Positions 35,340-44,270 of a DNA stretch of 64,000 nucleotides are shown here, piece after piece. Within the stretch, counting starts at the first letter, position 1. The number at the start of each line of letters is the position of its first letter. This DNA comes from RUG14300 sp964561145 (GTDB taxonomy: Bacteria; Bacillota; Clostridia; Christensenellales; CAG-1252). The notes under the pieces were generated by a model. It was not told where the DNA came from. It did not search any database and worked only from the letters and a program-made list of their open reading frames with translations. A program made the position numbers and the translations under genes. The stretch covers positions 100,068 to 164,067 of the forward strand of contig CAZLNZ010000002.1 of the NCBI GenBank assembly GCA_964561145.1. Reading direction: 5' to 3'.

Positions 35340-37313
35340 TTATTCCACGCTAGCCGCTTTGTTCCGTTCAGTTATAAATACCTTGATCGTATCGATAATG
35401 TTCTCGTCGGTGTCATTTGCGTTTAAGTACAGATCATAATTATCCTTGTCGCCCCAAGTTCTATTGGTTACCATCGAATAATACGCACTTCTTGCCCGAT
35501 CGGACTCTTTTAAATGCTCGATTGCGGCAGATCTTTCGTCATGATACATCTCCATAATTTTATCAATTCTATATTCTATATCCGCATAAAGAAACACTCT
35601 TACCAGATTGTCCTGCTCTCTCAATATATAATCTGCACATCGCCCGATAATTACAAAGCTTTGCTCTTTTGCAAGATTAGTAATTATTTCCTTTTGTGCA
35701 ATAATTGATTCCTTGTTGACCTCAAGAGAAAGATAGGTCATATATCCGTCATCGCTCTTGTTTATTTCCTGCTCGTACTTTTTGTCTAAGCCTCTCGATT
35801 TCGCCTCCATCATTGCAAGTTCTTTGTCATAAAAGGCAATGCCAAGTTTATCCGAAAGTTTTTTTCCGATAACCTTTGCTCTTGTACCGTGTTCTCTGGA
35901 AATTGTTACAATCAAATTGCAACCATTGATCTTTTCTTCGATTAATACTTCAATCTTATCTTTGATTACCCTCTTTAAAATAAAGAAAGAGATAACGGCG
36001 GTGAGTACCTCTGCTATCGGGAAGGTCCACCAAACGATGTTAATAACGTTTTCCGATAAAGTAAATAAAAAGGCGACGGGAAATACGAATATTACTAATC
36101 TTAACGCCGCCGTTAACAACGGCTTAAAGGAATATCTCAATGCCTGTAATACGCCTTGAACCGCCACAGAGAAGCCCATGAAAACGTATCCAATTGAAGC
36201 TATTCTGGTTGCCATCTCGCAAACCTCAATCAATTCGCTGGTTGATGTTGCCGTTAAAGCGAATAGTTGTGCTAAGGGCTTTGCTATTATCTCAAAAAGA
36301 ATCGTTATAATTACGGTTACTATAAAAGTATCGATAACGCCGTACTTGATACAAGCTTTACAGCGTTCCTTGTTTCTCATACCGTAATTAAAGGAAAGAA
36401 TTGTTATGATGGTATTGGATAATCCAAAACATGAAAAAAGTGCTATTTGCTGTATCTTATAATAAATTCCGAATGCCCCAACCAAGACTTTAGGATCGGC
36501 ATTGGCTGTACCTAATATGGCATTCATTCCAGCCATCATTATTGAAAGCAAACCCTGCATTATCGCTGCAGATACACCAACCTTATAAATACCTTTCAGT
36601 ATTTCCTTTCTCGGTCTTATGTACTTAAGCCTTCCGCTTATCTCTTTATTCTTCGTATAATGCAGAATCATTGCAATGCCCAAAGACACAAATTGTCCAA
36701 GTACGGTAGCCCAAGCCGCACCTCCGACACCCATTTTTAACGGATAGATGAATATATAGTCGAACACTATGTTAACAACTGCTCCCGAAATCTGTGCTAT
36801 AGTTGAAAAAAGCGTTTTCCCGGTTGCTTGCAAAAATCTTTCATATATGGTAAAACCTATGGAGCCCAGTGAGAGCGTAGTACATATCATCAGGTACTCT
36901 GTACCCATTTCAATTACCTGTTTATTGTCGGTAAAAAGGGAGATGAACCATTTAGAGCCAAACAACCCGAATATCAAAAATACGATATATATGACAATTG
37001 AAAGAAAAATGCCGTTCCCGGCCACCTGATTTACCCTTTCGGAATTTCTTTCTCCTAAACTTTTTGAAAGCAATGCATTTAATCCGACCCCGGTACCTAC
37101 GCCAATTGCAATTATTAATATCTGTATAGGGAAAGCATAGGTCAACGCCTGGTTCGCAATTTCTCCGATCCCTTCGATATTTGCAACAAATATACTATCG
37201 ACAACATTATACAAGGCTTGTAAAACCATCGATACTATCATCGGCAAGCCCATTTTCCAAAACAAGCCTTTGAGTGGCTCAACATTCATTCTGTTTTGTT
37301 TAACTTCTTTCAT
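35340..37313 (-). CDS. MATE-family transporter fused to a cytidylate-kinase-like domain
   Basis: A 657-residue fusion. Residues 1 to about 450 form a MATE antiporter with twelve hydrophobic helices, including the opening WKMGLPMIVSMVLQALYNVVD and a second-half repeat. Residues 466-650 form a cytidylate-kinase-like P-loop domain: VTISREHG, IGKKLSDKLGIAFYDKEL, FVIIGRCADYIL and VRVFLYAD match that family. Its P-loop reads HGTRAKVIG instead of the usual YGSGGREIG, so nucleotide binding may be altered. The single frame is continuous and a ribosome binding site stands before the MATE start. The domain could couple export to nucleotide state. The cargo is unknown. Confidence 0.85.
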   Translation of the reverse strand: MKEVKQNRMNVEPLKGLFWKMGLPMIVSMVLQALYNVVDSIFVANIEGIGEIANQALTYAFPIQILIIAIGVGTGVGLNALLSKSLGERNSERVNQVAGNGIFLSIVIYIVFLIFGLFGSKWFISLFTDNKQVIEMGTEYLMICTTLSLGSIGFTIYERFLQATGKTLFSTIAQISGAVVNIVFDYIFIYPLKMGVGGAAWATVLGQFVSLGIAMILHYTKNKEISGRLKYIRPRKEILKGIYKVGVSAAIMQGLLSIMMAGMNAILGTANADPKVLVGAFGIYYKIQQIALFSCFGLSNTIITILSFNYGMRNKERCKACIKYGVIDTFIVTVIITILFEIIAKPLAQLFALTATSTSELIEVCEMATRIASIGYVFMGFSVAVQGVLQALRYSFKPLLTAALRLVIFVFPVAFLFTLSENVINIVWWTFPIAEVLTAVISFFILKRVIKDKIEVLIEEKINGCNLIVTISREHGTRAKVIGKKLSDKLGIAFYDKELAMMEAKSRGLDKKYEQEINKSDDGYMTYLSLEVNKESIIAQKEIITNLAKEQSFVIIGRCADYILREQDNLVRVFLYADIEYRIDKIMEMYHDERSAAIEHLKESDRARSAYYSMVTNRTWGDKDNYDLYLNANDTDENIIDTIKVFITERNKAASVE

Positions 37314-37331
37314 TTTTTCTCCTAAAAAAAA

Positions 37332-37363
37332 TGTGTAAGTCCGAAATCAATCGGACTTACACA
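37332..37363 (-). terminator. Leader terminator (attenuator) of the MATE-fusion gene
   Basis: On the minus strand a perfect 12-bp stem GTGTAAGTCCGA/TCGGACTTACAC (arms 37351-37362 and 37333-37344), six-base loop, followed by a run of U and then at once by the AGGAG of the gene. It lies between promoter and start codon, so it must be bypassed for expression. Confidence 0.8.
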
Positions 37364-37387
37364 CTTTAGATGCTCATTGATAGAGAT

Positions 37388-37416
37388 ATTATATCAAATA
37401 AACAAAAATTGTTCAA
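37388..37416 (-). promoter_or_regulatory. Promoter of the MATE-fusion gene
   Basis: Minus strand: TTGAAC (37411-37416), 17-base spacer, TATAAT (37388-37393). Only about 20 bases of leader precede the terminator stem. Confidence 0.75.
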
Positions 37417-37511
37417 ACATTTTTTTCCTTTGGATCGAATCTATACCTTGAATTTATGTCAAGATCCTACTAAAAACGGACACTCTTAGCCTTAACTAAT
37501 GGTCCAAAAAA

Positions 37512-37598
37512 TTAATTAGGTAGCGGATTTTTTGCATCCAAGCTCCGCCACATATCATACCCATCGCAATAAAAAAGAAACTCCTTAATCAATGGCAT
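37512..37598 (-). CDS. Possible 28-residue small protein
   Basis: An ATG preceded by AAAAGGAGCTC opens a frame of 28 codons (MPLIKEFLFYCDGY...). It lies 34 bases after the stop of the acidic protein gene, so it could be the last member of the kinase cassette. No homologue is known to me, and such short frames arise by chance; support is the ribosome binding site only. Confidence 0.25.
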   Translation of the reverse strand: MPLIKEFLFYCDGYDMWRSLDAKNPLPN

Positions 37599-37632
37599 GA
37601 GCTCCTTTTTTATATACATAAAAAGGAATTAT

Positions 37633-38607
37633 TTAAGCTTGATATCCACCTCTAAGACCCATTCTGTCATTCAAAAGGATAACAGGACATTGTACCTTTA
37701 TTCCTATTGCATGAAGTTGTAGGTAAGCATAGGCTGTAATGTAGTCACATTTTATGCTACTATCAATATCCCCTTGCGAATATAAACTTACGTCACCGGC
37801 AGCGATGATAAACAACTTATTTGCCTTTCTGGAAACAACACCATTGTTCATGAGCAAGCTCAAATCAAGTTTATCACATCCATATTCGGCAAGCTTTTGC
37901 ACGATCTGCGTTGCAGTCAAACTTACAACCTCAACACCCTCTGTTCTATCAAGGTTAACCTCCGAAGTTTCGGTTACTCCGCACTCCTCGAGCAAGCCCT
38001 CTATTGTCATTTGATTGTCGGACTTTCTGATCGGCAACGTTTCGAGGTTCGAAAGTTTGTAAGCAAATTCTCTACGAGCTCTTCTCTCGGTTTCAATTTG
38101 TTCCCCTCTAGATCCATTGTTTTCCGCAACAACAACGTCACCCTGATGATTTTCAGGTCTACAAACAACGATTGAAGAGGTTTCTTCTATTATATCATCG
38201 ACGGTAAACTCTTCTTTATTTTCCATAGCTTCACCATTCTCCTCTATTTCAAGCTCCGCAGAGCCGTTATTATGTTCTAAATCCATTTTATCAACAGTCT
38301 CATCCTCCTCGTGTAAGTCATCGTCTTTAGCCTCGGACGAAGGAATATCCCCTTCGTCAAAGACTTCACAAGTCGAATCGCTGTCTTCCGCCTCTTGCCC
38401 TTCCACGAGCTCCGCATTCTCCGATATGCTCACAGCATCTATCGGATTATCCGTACAAGGAGAAACGAGAGCCTTCTCTGTCGAGACGCTTTTCTCTCTA
38501 TTTACATTAGACCGCTTCTGCAAATCGTCAATACCGCCACCCTGTACCTCAACATTCTCGAGAAGCTTCTCATTTATTATGCTACATATCAGTTTTGCAT
38601 CCTGCAT
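37633..38607 (-). CDS. Acidic protein of unknown function, end of the kinase cassette
   Basis: A 324-residue soluble protein with three parts. Residues 1 to about 45 are helical. About 45-160 are very rich in Glu, Asp, Ser and Thr and low in hydrophobics, so probably disordered and a good kinase target. The C-terminal part (from MTIEGLLEECG) is compact, with VQKLAEYGCDKLDLSLLM and a LFIIAAGDVSLYSQGDID block, ending in CPVILLNDRMGLRGG. I do not recognise it. It lies 21 bases after the membrane kinase gene, with AGGAG ahead of the ATG. It may be a substrate or adaptor of the two kinases; that is inference. Confidence 0.65.
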   Translation of the reverse strand: MQDAKLICSIINEKLLENVEVQGGGIDDLQKRSNVNREKSVSTEKALVSPCTDNPIDAVSISENAELVEGQEAEDSDSTCEVFDEGDIPSSEAKDDDLHEEDETVDKMDLEHNNGSAELEIEENGEAMENKEEFTVDDIIEETSSIVVCRPENHQGDVVVAENNGSRGEQIETERRARREFAYKLSNLETLPIRKSDNQMTIEGLLEECGVTETSEVNLDRTEGVEVVSLTATQIVQKLAEYGCDKLDLSLLMNNGVVSRKANKLFIIAAGDVSLYSQGDIDSSIKCDYITAYAYLQLHAIGIKVQCPVILLNDRMGLRGGYQA

Positions 38608-38628
38608 ATCAATGCTCCTTACTCTGTT

Positions 38629-41178
38629 TTATATAAAGTACACTATTAAATAGCACAACATAATGATAGCTATCATAGTAATAATGATTCCCAATATAAT
38701 CTTTCCGACTATTTTGAAAAATCTTTTAGCAACACGTGCCCTATGCCTCCCCGCTTTTCGCAACGGGTTTGGAGACTCGCAAGGATTTAGCTGAAATCTT
38801 TTAGAAGAGGTCTCAAATATTTTATCCTCAGCTATCCGTCTTGCCGTTTCCTCTTCATCACCGTTATAGGTCTTGACTTTTTCTCGTCTGAATATCTTTT
38901 CCAGATCTTTAAAAGCTCTTGCACGTGCGTTTTTCTCTTCAACAACCTCACGTGCATCGTTTCTCAAATCATCTTTAGCTCTTTCATTCTCTTCCGATAT
39001 TGCCCTACGACGCTCAAGCTCTTCCGTTTTCTTTCGGTTTTCGAGTTCTTCTGCCCTAAGCCCCTCCATGGAAATTGACTTTTTCTTCCGCTCATATCTA
39101 TCAATAGCAACAATAAAATCATTTGCAGAAGACAGATTCTGACCTATTCCCAATACTGCCCTTATAGCATTAGATGGTGTAATTTCTTCAAGCTCGCCCG
39201 ACGAACTTGCAACGGGCTCTGCATACCCCTCGGCAATAAGTCCCTTGGCATCCCTATAGCGAATTCTTGCATTAGGAGGCGGAAAAATAACCTGATATTT
39301 GCCTGTTACCCTCGCCTTTTCTATTACGATACCGTCCGTTCTAGGTTTAATAACAATATTGTCACTTGCCCATACATTAGTATCGACCGATTCGACTCTG
39401 CTACCGGGGATAGTGACATAACCCTGTGCAGCAAGCTGCTTTTTATCACCCATATAGATAGAGCCGTTTGATACCACAACATAATTACGTCCCGTTCTTG
39501 TTTTAAAAATAAACTCGCAAGCATCGGTAATCGTCATATCCGAATCGGTTGGAAAAGGATTGGAAAGCTCATATGGAAGTCTTTTTGCAAATCCTCTGGA
39601 AACAAGTTCCTCTGCGTTCAGTATTTCGGGCTCATTTTTACCGACAATATACTTCCCTACGTTGCGTGCTCTGATAATACTCTTCGCCAAGGCTGTAAAG
39701 GTTATCAGATCCTCCTCCCACGGCTTATTAATATTGTCATCGTTTATCTTTCTAGGATCTGTGTATTCGGCAAGGGAGGCGGCAACAAGATTTCCTGCGG
39801 TAACTACTCGTTCTATACCGTTTTTGGTCATAACATAGTAACCCTCACTGTCTCCCCTTACGATCTCGACGCCCTTTTTGGGAACATACACTATTTTATC
39901 TCTTGCCCATGGTTTCTTCTCAACCTTTGCAGTAGAAACTTCTCTTGGTTCAATCAAGAAACCGATTTCCATGAGCTGATCTTCGGTAAGCTCTATATTA
40001 CCGTCACGCCCCTTTATAAGGTATTGATTAGGGATATCAAGCCTTACAACCTCTATATTCAACTCCTTAAAGAGAGAGTAATTGAAAACATATGCGTTAT
40101 TCCAAGGCTCATGACAGTTAAACCTCTTGTAAGCAAAAGGAATTTTAGGCAAATCATTGTTAAGTATTACCTGATACAATTCCTCTGCGGTAGGTCTGTT
40201 TTCGGGGTCAGGATCAAGACACCAGCAAATGATTGCAACTTCTAAATCGGAAAGCCTGTCCTTATATTCATCGTTAAAGAGCAAATCCAGGCTTCCGCCG
40301 TTTAAAAGTACCGAGGTAAGAAGTCTTGACCTGTCCTTTTCTCCGTTAATATCCACAGGAAAATCGGTTTCTCCCGTCAAATACTCGAAAAAGGAAAAGC
40401 CAAGTGCGAAGATATCCGCCTTAAAGCCTACCGGCGAAATATCTACATCGGGATCGTCGCTTTGATAGTCTATAATTGTTTTTTCGGGAGAGTTATACTC
40501 GTCTGTCCCACCCATTATATACTTTCTAAGCATTGGCGACGGAGGGTTTGAAGGAAAGAAGCTCATATCAAAGTCGATATACGAGCCGACATACGCCCCA
40601 CGCTCCATCGATATTACCATATTATTTGGTTTTATATCGGAGTGAACCACACCTCTTTTATGTAGGGTAGCAAGATTTTTCGCAAAAGAAAGTATTATCT
40701 CTCTGCGTTTTTCAAGAGGTAATTCACTTACTGCGACGATACCGCCGGATCTCTTTACATCTGCACATTTTAATAGCCACGGTTCTGCTTCTATACAAAC
40801 CTTACAACCGTCTACCGGACTCTCGTTAACCCGTTCCCACCAAAATTCGAGAGGACAGTTTAAAACATCGCTGTTCTTATCCTTTCCCCTAATTGTGGCG
40901 TAAAGCTTCTTTTTATAGTTATAATACTCTTCAAACACAATTTGAAGTTGTTGAGCTCTTCTTAACGCACTCTGATACTTACGCATCACCTTTGCTTTAT
41001 CGGCTCCAATGGCGATTAAAGGCATTTCCGGTACATCGGGAGGACACATTTTCATATGAAACTTGACGAAAAAGTCTCGTTTTCCCTTACGAGCTTTAAA
41101 CATAACGTTGTTTTGAGAGCCTTTATTCTTCTCTCCTACAACGGTATAGGTTCTTAAAAGAGCTTTACTAGCATCCAT
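38629..41178 (-). CDS. Membrane-anchored Ser/Thr protein kinase with PW-x-x-D-N-I-type repeats
   Basis: An 849-residue eukaryotic-type kinase. The N-lobe Lys39 (FFVKF), catalytic loop VVHSDIKPNN (Asp181, Asn186), metal motif DFD (202-204) and GGTDEYNSPE activation segment are present, so activity is likely; HSD and DFD replace HRD and DFG. After the kinase (about 1-345) come four loose repeats with a PW-x-x-D-x-I opening and an L-x-x-x-G-[FY]-A ending. A charged coiled-coil-like stretch (about residues 690-800) and one C-terminal transmembrane helix follow. The kinase thus faces the cytoplasm. The GGAG is about 20 bases upstream of the ATG; an ATT start nearer to it cannot be excluded. It lies 22 bases after the second kinase gene. 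Confidence 0.85.
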   Translation of the reverse strand: MDASKALLRTYTVVGEKNKGSQNNVMFKARKGKRDFFVKFHMKMCPPDVPEMPLIAIGADKAKVMRKYQSALRRAQQLQIVFEEYYNYKKKLYATIRGKDKNSDVLNCPLEFWWERVNESPVDGCKVCIEAEPWLLKCADVKRSGGIVAVSELPLEKRREIILSFAKNLATLHKRGVVHSDIKPNNMVISMERGAYVGSYIDFDMSFFPSNPPSPMLRKYIMGGTDEYNSPEKTIIDYQSDDPDVDISPVGFKADIFALGFSFFEYLTGETDFPVDINGEKDRSRLLTSVLLNGGSLDLLFNDEYKDRLSDLEVAIICWCLDPDPENRPTAEELYQVILNNDLPKIPFAYKRFNCHEPWNNAYVFNYSLFKELNIEVVRLDIPNQYLIKGRDGNIELTEDQLMEIGFLIEPREVSTAKVEKKPWARDKIVYVPKKGVEIVRGDSEGYYVMTKNGIERVVTAGNLVAASLAEYTDPRKINDDNINKPWEEDLITFTALAKSIIRARNVGKYIVGKNEPEILNAEELVSRGFAKRLPYELSNPFPTDSDMTITDACEFIFKTRTGRNYVVVSNGSIYMGDKKQLAAQGYVTIPGSRVESVDTNVWASDNIVIKPRTDGIVIEKARVTGKYQVIFPPPNARIRYRDAKGLIAEGYAEPVASSSGELEEITPSNAIRAVLGIGQNLSSANDFIVAIDRYERKKKSISMEGLRAEELENRKKTEELERRRAISEENERAKDDLRNDAREVVEEKNARARAFKDLEKIFRREKVKTYNGDEEETARRIAEDKIFETSSKRFQLNPCESPNPLRKAGRHRARVAKRFFKIVGKIILGIIITMIAIIMLCYLIVYFI

Positions 41179-41200
41179 TTTTTCGACAATGGTCTCCTAT

Positions 41201-43495
41201 TTATTTTCTTTTTGCAAGCCCTTGCTCTATGAGCTGATCTACGTTATGGAATCTTGTTACCTTGTTCCTTATTACCGCATAAATACCTTCTTTACGACCG
41301 CGTTTTATGGTTACTCCGTCTTTAGGCAGGAATATTATATTATCCGATTCCCAAGGATTATCATGTTCCGTAGGAACCTCAACGGCACCGTAGACAGATT
41401 CCTCTCCGCGACGAGGCATCGGACTACCCTTAACAACCGCCAAGCCTTCCTTAATCAAACCCTCTGCGTTACGATTAACCGTCATTCCGCTCCTCTTAAA
41501 GGTATATATCGGTTCTCTCTTTGCACGTATTACCCTGATCTTAGGCGTGGGTACAAATTCAATATTATCCCCACTCCAAGGAGTTGCTATTTCAAGTAAA
41601 CGAGCATATCCCTTACTTATCAAAGCGTTTGCATCAACCTTTTGAACAACGCCTCTGATTTCAAGGTTATACATACCCTCCTCGGCTGCTTGGCTAATTT
41701 TCACTCCGACCGCAGGTATAAATCCGATATAATCTGACTCCCAAGGTGCATATTTCGCAACAGTAATTCTTCTTGCATAACCATATGAAATCATTTGCTC
41801 GGCATTACAGTAGTAGGATCTACCGGAAGACACTACCAAGTATTCTCCGGGTCTGTCGCTACGAGAAAGGCTTACACCGAAATGACCGACAAAAGCAATA
41901 TTATCACTCTCCCAAGGAAGAGTTTTACTACTGTCCTTCACTTTTGCATATCCCATATTGATAAGATTAGCCTTGCTTATCTTATGCGAGTTTAGCAAAT
42001 ACGAACCAATACCGTCACCCCTGGTAATTTTAACACCGGCGTGAGGAATCAACTCAATATTATCCTCTGCCCAAGGAAGATCAGAAGCAGCGTCGTCGGA
42101 TGCAAGTCCCTCTGCAATCAGTCTTGCTTTATCGTAAAGTTCGTCACCCAATCCTCTATTCACCAGGTATTCGCCCTCGTTTGCACCGAGATTAATGGTA
42201 ACGCCGCTACGAGAAATCAGAGTAATCCCGTCGCCGGCCCAAGCAATTACGGCATCCCGAGGAACGGCAAGTCCTTCCGCGATAAGCATATCTTTGTTTT
42301 TACCACGAGATACTCCGTTAATCTTGACAAGGTATAATCCTGCCTTTCTTCCTCTGGAAATCTCGATGTTCATACTCGAGAGTTTGGACTCAACATACTT
42401 AATATTATCCTCTTCCCAAGGTTCATTAGGATCGTCCTTTCTAAACTTTGAGGGAATTAATCTTTCGTTTTGGCTCTCCAAAACCTCAACAAGCTTTTGG
42501 GCAGTAGGTCTATCATTTGGATCGGCAGCAATAAGCCAACCAATGAGAGCAAAGAAAAAACTTGCGTATTTAGGATCAGATATAGAATTAAACAACGGCT
42601 CCAAATCGGGTTCTTTTCCGTCAAAAAGAGCTCTTGTTAAGTTCCTACCATAATCGTCTGTCGTATTTTTAACAGGTATGGCAGCTCCATGTCCCATTAG
42701 ATATTCGTAAAAGGTAATACCCGTTGCGTATATATCTATAGGATAGCTCATTAGAGTAATATCGAACTCCTCGTCAGACATTGCGGCTGCACTAAAACCG
42801 ACAGTTTCCGGTGCGGCGTAGTCCTCGGTACCTCCCATAATATATTGACGAATTGCTATCGGACCGTCACAATCGGGAATATTGTCCAACATAAAGCTCA
42901 TATCGAAGTCTATAGGGTATGTTACAAACACGCCACTCTCTTTGACAATTATAGCGTTATCGGGCTTTATATCGGAATGAACAACCTGCTGATCGTGCAA
43001 TGCTTTTAGATTTTTAGCAAAGCTTAACATTATCTGAACAAGCTGTTCGTAAGGCAAATCCATTGTAACTATTTCCGCTTCACCTCTTTTACAAGAAGCG
43101 ATTCTGGGGAGCCACGGGTCTGCTTGCTTATAGGTATCCTTTCCGTCACAAGCTTCTGTCAAATCGTCATGCCAATAATCCTCGGGACCATTCTGACCGG
43201 CAGCTTTTATTCTACCGTAAAGAGTATCCCTATATTCGCAGTAAGCGTCGAATTTTCTCTTCTGTTTCTCGTAATTTTTCTTTTTCCGCTCGTTCTTTTT
43301 TCTAAGATCCTCATCATCCCCATAATATTCCTCGGGAGGATTAGGACATTGGAAAACACGTTGAAATTTAATGCCATAAGGCTTTCCGTCCTTATTTGCC
43401 CTATACATCCAAGATTGCTGAGAGCCTTCGTGTCCCTCTCCCTCTTGTATAAATCCGTGCAGATTATATGGTTGATCGTTATATTCCCTAGCCAT
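41201..43495 (-). CDS. Ser/Thr protein kinase with seven PW-x-x-D-N-I repeats
   Basis: A 764-residue kinase. Lys43 (YGIKF), VVHSDIKPDN (173-180, catalytic Asp175), DFD (196-198) and GGTEDYAAPE (221-230) form a complete active site; the loop GEGHEGSQQSW replaces the usual Gly-rich loop. From about residue 360 there are seven repeats of 50-60 residues. Each runs PW-[EAS]-x-D-N-I, then a G-V-x-[IL]-x-R strand, G-x-Y-x-V, and L-I-x-x-G-[YL]-A. There is no membrane helix. AGGAG precedes the ATG. The repeats are shared with the membrane kinase next door, so both may bind the same kind of partner through them. No such repeat family is known to me. Confidence 0.87.
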   Translation of the reverse strand: MAREYNDQPYNLHGFIQEGEGHEGSQQSWMYRANKDGKPYGIKFQRVFQCPNPPEEYYGDDEDLRKKNERKKKNYEKQKRKFDAYCEYRDTLYGRIKAAGQNGPEDYWHDDLTEACDGKDTYKQADPWLPRIASCKRGEAEIVTMDLPYEQLVQIMLSFAKNLKALHDQQVVHSDIKPDNAIIVKESGVFVTYPIDFDMSFMLDNIPDCDGPIAIRQYIMGGTEDYAAPETVGFSAAAMSDEEFDITLMSYPIDIYATGITFYEYLMGHGAAIPVKNTTDDYGRNLTRALFDGKEPDLEPLFNSISDPKYASFFFALIGWLIAADPNDRPTAQKLVEVLESQNERLIPSKFRKDDPNEPWEEDNIKYVESKLSSMNIEISRGRKAGLYLVKINGVSRGKNKDMLIAEGLAVPRDAVIAWAGDGITLISRSGVTINLGANEGEYLVNRGLGDELYDKARLIAEGLASDDAASDLPWAEDNIELIPHAGVKITRGDGIGSYLLNSHKISKANLINMGYAKVKDSSKTLPWESDNIAFVGHFGVSLSRSDRPGEYLVVSSGRSYYCNAEQMISYGYARRITVAKYAPWESDYIGFIPAVGVKISQAAEEGMYNLEIRGVVQKVDANALISKGYARLLEIATPWSGDNIEFVPTPKIRVIRAKREPIYTFKRSGMTVNRNAEGLIKEGLAVVKGSPMPRRGEESVYGAVEVPTEHDNPWESDNIIFLPKDGVTIKRGRKEGIYAVIRNKVTRFHNVDQLIEQGLAKRK

Positions 43496-43541
43496 TACTT
43501 ATTCTCTCCTTTGCCATTAGCTATAAGGCCTTTTCCTATAT

Positions 43542-44228
43542 TTACTTTAAGCATTTTCCTTTGTCAAGGAAGTCAATCAACTCTTTGACATTGGAAATTT
43601 CTGTTTCATCATTTTTTCCATGCACGAGCATAGCACCCTCTTTGACCTCGTTATATAGCTCGATTTTGCAACACTCCTTTACCATCCTGTCAAGATTAAA
43701 CCGACATTTTCTTGCCTGAAGCTCGGCTTTTATAGATTTTATCCTTTCTCGCACCAAATCACTCACCACATCGGGCTTGGTTATTATTTTGTCGTAATCG
43801 GAGTATTCTTTATTACATACCAATGCTACAAAATATAATCCTACGTGCGATAAGCATATATATCCTACGTTTTCAACCTCAAAGCTGTATCGACTGCCTG
43901 TTTCGGCAGCCTCGATTGCTTTTCCCAGTTCATCTCTTTGTTTTCTGTAGAAATCTTCATCGAAAATCTCTTCTGCCACTTTGTCACAAGGGTAAATCTT
44001 ATCTGTTATCAAACGAATAGCGTATTTGTTTTTACCATCATGTTCTGCCGAAATTTCCAACGACGGAACAAGTTTTCCGTTGTTTGCCAGATAGAAAATA
44101 GGAGCATCGGTTCCCCTGTAACAGCTACCATTGGTTTGACAGCTATGCTTCTTGAGAATTTTCTCGATGTCTTTTAGCCTTATACTATAGTTCTTTTCGT
44201 TTATGGTTATCGTTTGCCAATCGTTCAT
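43542..44228 (-). CDS. Conserved-looking protein of unknown function in the kinase cassette
   Basis: A 228-residue soluble protein. It opens with a short beta/alpha segment (TITINEKNYSIRLKDIEKIL), then a GTDAPIFYLANNG loop, a central basic helix (ERIKSIKAELQARKCRFNLDRM) and several Cys (CQTNGSC, CC). The ribosome binding site is weak. The gene stands between the phosphatase (42 bases upstream) and the first kinase (46 bases downstream), so it belongs to the same operon. It could be a regulatory subunit or a substrate. No family recognised. Confidence 0.6.
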   Translation of the reverse strand: MNDWQTITINEKNYSIRLKDIEKILKKHSCQTNGSCYRGTDAPIFYLANNGKLVPSLEISAEHDGKNKYAIRLITDKIYPCDKVAEEIFDEDFYRKQRDELGKAIEAAETGSRYSFEVENVGYICLSHVGLYFVALVCNKEYSDYDKIITKPDVVSDLVRERIKSIKAELQARKCRFNLDRMVKECCKIELYNEVKEGAMLVHGKNDETEISNVKELIDFLDKGKCLK

Positions 44229-44270
44229 TTTCTCTATGTATTTCGGATTCCTTTGTATATATCTTTTCTT

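Noticed and set aside
41189..41599. Plus-strand protein of 136 residues
   Set aside because: Antisense shadow of the repeat-rich end of the soluble kinase; composition without any recognisable motif.
43124..43588. Plus-strand hydrophobic protein of 154 residues
   Set aside because: Opposite to the kinase domain of a certain gene; hydrophobicity comes from reading Lys/Glu codons in reverse.
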